Origin: Rhabdophis nuchalis
Taxonomy: Eukaryota; Chordata; Lepidosauria; Squamata; Natricidae
Reading direction: 5' to 3'
Length of the DNA: 64,000 nt
NCBI GenBank assembly: GCA_039707465.1
Contig: CM077647.1
Span: forward strand, 42,345,110-42,409,109
Under the pieces are notes generated by a model that saw only the letters and a list, made by a program, of their open reading frames with translations, was not told where the DNA came from and searched no databases. Below, one piece after another: positions 60,318 through 64,000 of the stretch. Numbering within the stretch: the first letter of the stretch is position 1; every line of letters starts with the position of its first letter. A program made the position numbers and the translations under genes.

Positions 60318-60386
60318 GAATAATAATAATAATAATAAATTTTATTTATATCCCGCTCTCTCTCCCCAAAGGGACTCGAGGCGGTG
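60318..60386 (-). mobile_element. LINE/SINE 3' tail, L2-like, inverted
   Basis: Read on the minus strand, 'ccgcctcgagtccctttggg' leads through 'agcgggatataaataaa' into (ATT)n. It parallels the CCGCCCTGAGTCCAT tails of the two L2-like copies but is a distinct subfamily. Confidence 0.55.
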
Positions 60387-60544
60387 AAAAACACTGTTCA
60401 TGGAAATATTATTGATTTTAGCATGTGAAATATCTCAATCTCGAGTTCTGTAATCTGTATTGATGAAATACTAGATTCAGAGACCTTCAGATAAAAGTAA
60501 TCCTAAACAGTAAAAGTCTACTATACCACACAGATATAGAGTAT

Positions 60545-60955
60545 TCAAAGGGGGACTGGAGGCTAAAACATATGAAGAACAGTTGCAGGAACTAGGTATG
60601 TCTAGTTTAATGAAAAGAAGGACTAGGGGAGACATGATAGTTGTGTTCCAATATCTTAGGGGCTGCTACAAAGAAGTCAAACTATTCTCCAAAGCACCTG
60701 AGGGTAGGACAAGAAGCAATGGGTGGAAATTAACAAGGATTGAAGCAATTTAGGACTAAGGAGAAATTTCCCGACGATTAGAACAGTTAATCAGTGGAAC
60801 AACTTGCCTCCACAAAGTTGTGAATGCTCCAACACTGGATGTTTTAAAGAAGATGTTGGATATCCATTTATCTGAAGTGGTATAGGGTTTCCTATCTAAG
60901 CAAGGAGTTGCACTAGAAGACCATCAAGGTCCTTTCCAACTCTGTTATTCTAATT
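60545..60955 (+). mobile_element. CR1 LINE 3' end (uninterrupted copy)
   Basis: Same sequence as 35820-35921 plus 41862-42107 plus 42480-42550, without either insertion. It ends 'aaggtcctttccaactctgt'. It has frameshifts and stops and is a dead 5'-truncated copy. It serves as the empty-site reference for the DIRS and hAT insertions. Confidence 0.9.
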
Positions 60956-61110
60956 GAGCCCAAAAATATAGAGGTAACTTTTCCTCATTGTTGTATATGG
61001 GAAAGAACAAAATGACACTCCTTTTATTCAATGTTCCAAAACTATGGGTCTGGAATGTGAACTGCTCCTCAGAACTGGTGATGGAACAGCACATATCAGT
61101 GCTCCTGAAA

Positions 61111-61393
61111 CAGTAGTGGGATATGACGGGTACACCCCGGAACAGGGTGTACTCATACCTGCTGGAACACCAGGTACCATTCCGGTACAGTGCTCCGGAG
61201 GGTCCACCTGCCTGCCCTCCTTATCGCTATTTGAGCCAATCGGGGCTTTCGCGCATGCGCACAGAGTGTACGCGCCTGTGCAACACTCCACCAAGCAGCT
61301 GGAGCATCACAGATGGTAAGTATGCATGCGCACACTGCGCATGTGCTGTGCACGTTCACATGGTCGATGTCAGGCCCCATTGCAGCGTAGCAG
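61111..61393. mobile_element. Short hAT-like MITE (family H, copy 9)
   Basis: It starts CAGTAGTGGG and ends GCGTAGCAG. A perfect TCCTGAAA duplication lies at 61103-61110 and 61394-61401. The interior matches copy 4 ('gtacagtgctccggaggg', 'agctggagcatcac'). Confidence 0.85.
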
Positions 61394-61401
61394 TCCTGAA
61401 A

Positions 61402-62748
61402 GCAACTGGATCCCTTTGAAATAGTAGAATAGATGCCTTTCCAACAATTTGCTATTGCTTTCTGTCATCTACTTCCTACAGCAGCTGTCTCGTTCTCCTT
61501 AAGGGTCATGAGTTGTTCAAAGAACAAAAAGTGAATATTTGGTTCCGCTAATATGAAATTCTTGAGAAACCAGAAGCAATGCTTCTGATCCTAGCCATAG
61601 AGAAGCTGTATTGACAAAAGGCAAAGTGAACACTCATCTCTTCTCAGTTCATGCAGCTGAAAGTATTTCTGGTGAAAAGATTCATATGTCCAAGACCTCT
61701 GCAATCTCTGCAGGCCAAAACAAATTCCTTTCATTTCTTTAGATGCATTTAAATAAGTAGAACAAGCATTCCAACATTAAGAATAAAATATGGATAATAA
61801 TAAAGTTGTGAACCTAAAATTAGTTAATGTAATAAACAGTTATTTCTATTAGCAAGATGCAGCCTTGAGATAACACAACAATTCCTGTGTTCCAGTATAA
61901 AAAGAACCCAATTTAATTCAAGCATAAATTAAGCTAATCAAAGAGAGCTTGTCCCAAGTTCTAAAACAAAGCTCTATTCTGAATTCATGTGGGACAATTT
62001 AGTTAACATTCACAGCGCAACAGGATGCTATAAACATATGTACCTCCATCCAATATAAAGCTGATTTGCAGCCTCAACTAAATTACTACAATTTGTAAGA
62101 CAACAAAGCTGTTTCATTTTTAAAAGAAAACAATTAATACAAGATAACATGGAATTATAATTATTTCATTATGTTATGAAACTGGTAAGGGAAAAAATTA
62201 AGCAGTAGATTTTTACTTATTTTTAATGCAGCACTTCCAAAAGTGCTGCACTTGAAGACAATTGGTTTACATGGCATCAAATTAAGAACAGTTCCTGTAG
62301 GGGGAAAAAATATTAAGACACAGGAATCAGGGAAATAGAGTGTAACTCATTAAGAATGAATGAAATGGAGGTGATTAATCAGGCAAGACTTACTTGACTA
62401 AAATTCATTGATTTCTCCAGTAAAATCTTATCTGGTGTTTTACTTTAGTTACTTTATATGTCTGTTTTTATTTTAAGATTTTTTATTTTTTCTGTGTTTG
62501 TTTCTGTATGGTATTTGCTCATATCAATGGTAATAGATGCCAGCCATTGAGCATTGTGTAAGCTTTAGAATGGAAAGCAATAGAGACCAAGAAGAAAGAG
62601 CAGAAAATTAAACCAAAGTGAGAGAAAAATGGAGGGAAAGAGACCAATATAGATCAGGATTAAGAGAAATATTTGCACAAAATTGCATCAATAAATTTAT
62701 AAAAATAGGAAATCTGAGAAAACAAATCAATGAAAAGATTGTGAGCAA
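61402..62748. other. AT-rich non-coding DNA
   Basis: No gene or named repeat was recognised. Confidence 0.4.
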
Positions 62749-63017
62749 TTTTTTTTTTTTATATTGCAAAAGTTTTATTGGTTTTTACAAATTTTTTTCA
62801 GGTAGGATAGGGTAAGGTAAGGTACAGAAATATTTTGAGAACTTTCACGTCGAGATCGTTGGCCCCTCCAGGGCTTCATAATAAGACATCGGTAATACAT
62901 TTTTCAATAATACTACAAGGTGAAAATAAATGCATACATCATAAATTCTAAATTCTATGCTGGCAGTCGTGTACAAACATCCAGATAAAAGTTATACTGT
63001 ATTAATAAAAAGAAAAG

Positions 63018-63872
63018 TCATTTTTTAGATCTAAGTCTCTTGGCAATGGTGTCTTCTTGTTCTCCTTCCTGGCCCCCAGTGGGTGGGGCCATGGCCCCCT
63101 CTGCCCCTCCTGGATCTTCCCCCAGGGTAGAGAAATGTTTTTTAAGAAAGGCTTCCGCCTCAGCAACTGTTTTAATCCTTACTCTTCCTCCTTCCCATAA
63201 CACCAACATCCCTTCTGGCATCGCCCACTTAAACCAAATCCCGTGTTTAAACAATTTTTTATATAAGAAGGAATACTTCCTCCTCACCTCTCTAATCTTT
63301 TTTGGGATCTGCTTCAAGATAGCGATTTCCTTTTGTTGATAAATTAACGGACCCTTTCTCTGCGCCTTCAAGATTCCCTCCCTAGTCGACCTTCTAACAA
63401 ATTTAATATGTATCTCTCTGGGTACTTCATTTATCCTGGCATATGCTGAATTTATTCTGTAGACTAGGTCAATGTCCCCCCTGATCTCATCTTTAGGTTT
63501 GTGTAAATACTCTGCTAAAATTGTACTCATGAGATCAGGAAGGCATTCACCAGTTTCCTCTGAAATATTCTGAAATCTTAAAAAATATGACATCCTTTCA
63601 AAATCCATCCTAGACATATGACCAGTCAAATCTCCAATTTCGGTATTAATATTTTTAAGTTCCCCCTTTGCCCCAGCCAGCCCCACTTCCAACTCCTCAG
63701 TCTTCTGTGTATTCTGCATTAATTTTTTCTGTGTCTCCAAAAGTTCAAGTTTAGAGCTGCAATGGTCTTTCCTTAATTCTTTAATTTCCAGCACCAAGGA
63801 GTGTAACACTGCTTCCATAGCTGTCATCCTTTCTTCCAATCCTGGGTTTTCTGGTTGTTTTTTTGAAGCCAT
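63018..63872 (-). CDS. L1-type ORF1 protein, intact frame (copy D)
   Basis: The product is 284 residues, starting MASKKQPENPGLEERMTAME. A coiled coil (about residues 12-85) includes VLHSLVLEIKELRKD. An RRM-like region begins at YFLRFQNISEETGECLPDL, with DIDLVYRINSAYARINEVPR following. The C-terminal domain has REIHIKFVRRSTREGILKAQ, WFKWAMPEGMLVLWEGG and RVRIKTVAEAEAFLKKHF. It is closely similar to the copy C protein over its length, most strongly in the last 200 residues, and differs in the first 50, as L1 ORF1p N-termini usually do. No stops or frameshifts are seen. The YY1-like motif precedes the ATG. It is a transposon gene; the partner polymerase is not in this window. Confidence 0.9.
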   Translation of the reverse strand: MASKKQPENPGLEERMTAMEAVLHSLVLEIKELRKDHCSSKLELLETQKKLMQNTQKTEELEVGLAGAKGELKNINTEIGDLTGHMSRMDFERMSYFLRFQNISEETGECLPDLMSTILAEYLHKPKDEIRGDIDLVYRINSAYARINEVPREIHIKFVRRSTREGILKAQRKGPLIYQQKEIAILKQIPKKIREVRRKYSFLYKKLFKHGIWFKWAMPEGMLVLWEGGRVRIKTVAEAEAFLKKHFSTLGEDPGGAEGAMAPPTGGQEGEQEDTIAKRLRSKK

Positions 63873-63899
63873 GGTGAGCTGTTAAAGTATAGTGCCACT

Positions 63900-63910
63900 A
63901 AGATGGCGTT
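63900..63910 (-). promoter_or_regulatory. YY1-like motif upstream of ORF1, copy D
   Basis: AAGATGGCGTT on the plus strand, an exact YY1 core, lies 27 bases upstream of the ORF1 ATG on the element strand. Confidence 0.55.
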
Positions 63911-64000
63911 TTTTGGGTGCGGCCGCTGGAGCAAGTCCAGAGAAGAAAGTTCAGATCAAAGTTGTGGAAAATTATAGAGTCCAGAGAGAGAAGCAATTTT

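Larger units (their letters stand above)
62750..64000 (-). mobile_element. ORF1-only L1-like retrotransposon, copy D (cut by window end)
   Basis: On the minus strand. A poly(T) at 62750-62760 is its A tail. A 3' UTR of about 250 bp resembling copy C ('caaaagttttattggttttta') leads straight into ORF1 without ORF2. The 5' UTR starts at 63873 and runs past the window edge. Confidence 0.88.

Overview
This is a stretch of nuclear DNA from a vertebrate, most likely a squamate reptile, possibly a snake. The evidence is the repeat mix: CR1- and L2-type LINE 3' ends, tRNA-derived SINEs, L1-type ORF1 genes, a DIRS-type tyrosine-recombinase retrotransposon, and many short hAT- and Tc/pogo-like DNA transposon derivatives. 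The species is inferred from repeat style only. No bacterial-type genes, operons, rRNA, functional tRNA or CRISPR arrays were seen. Host DNA is AT-rich and intergenic or intronic in character. The one candidate host coding segment is a possible first exon on the minus strand at 24.0-24.2 kb, with a hydrophobic leader and a consensus splice donor.

Layout: 0-5 kb has a SINE end, an L2-like LINE end, a degenerate LINE and an inverted-repeat element filled with simple sequence. 5-12 kb has a nested pair of DNA transposon relics, a second L2-like LINE end and a pogo-like element. 16.4-18.4 kb holds the first ORF1-only L1-like element (copy A). 21-31 kb has several short hAT-like elements, foldback repeats and the exon candidate. 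35.6-42.6 kb is a CR1 LINE interrupted by a 5.9-kb DIRS element and then by a hAT-like element. 44.5-46 kb has an inverted CR1 end and a microsatellite-rich repeat. 50.6-52.6 kb (copy B), 53.4-55.2 kb (copy C) and 62.7 kb to the window end (copy D) are three more ORF1-only elements. 56.7-58.8 kb is a hAT-like element swollen by a long polypyrimidine tract and two large palindromes.

Two systems stand out. First, four copies of a roughly 2-kb L1-like element encode only ORF1 followed directly by a short 3' tail and poly(A). Three have clear target-site duplications, and two share the same 5' terminus, so they look like complete transposed units rather than broken L1s. They resemble in design the mammalian HAL1 ('half-L1') elements and must use reverse transcriptase supplied in trans. 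Second, the DIRS element preserves its diagnostic architecture: unequal inverted termini, plus an internal region that is the exact complement of its two ends joined together. Its gag and RT frames are damaged but its recombinase frame is open.

All assignments come from reading the sequence. No database search was run.
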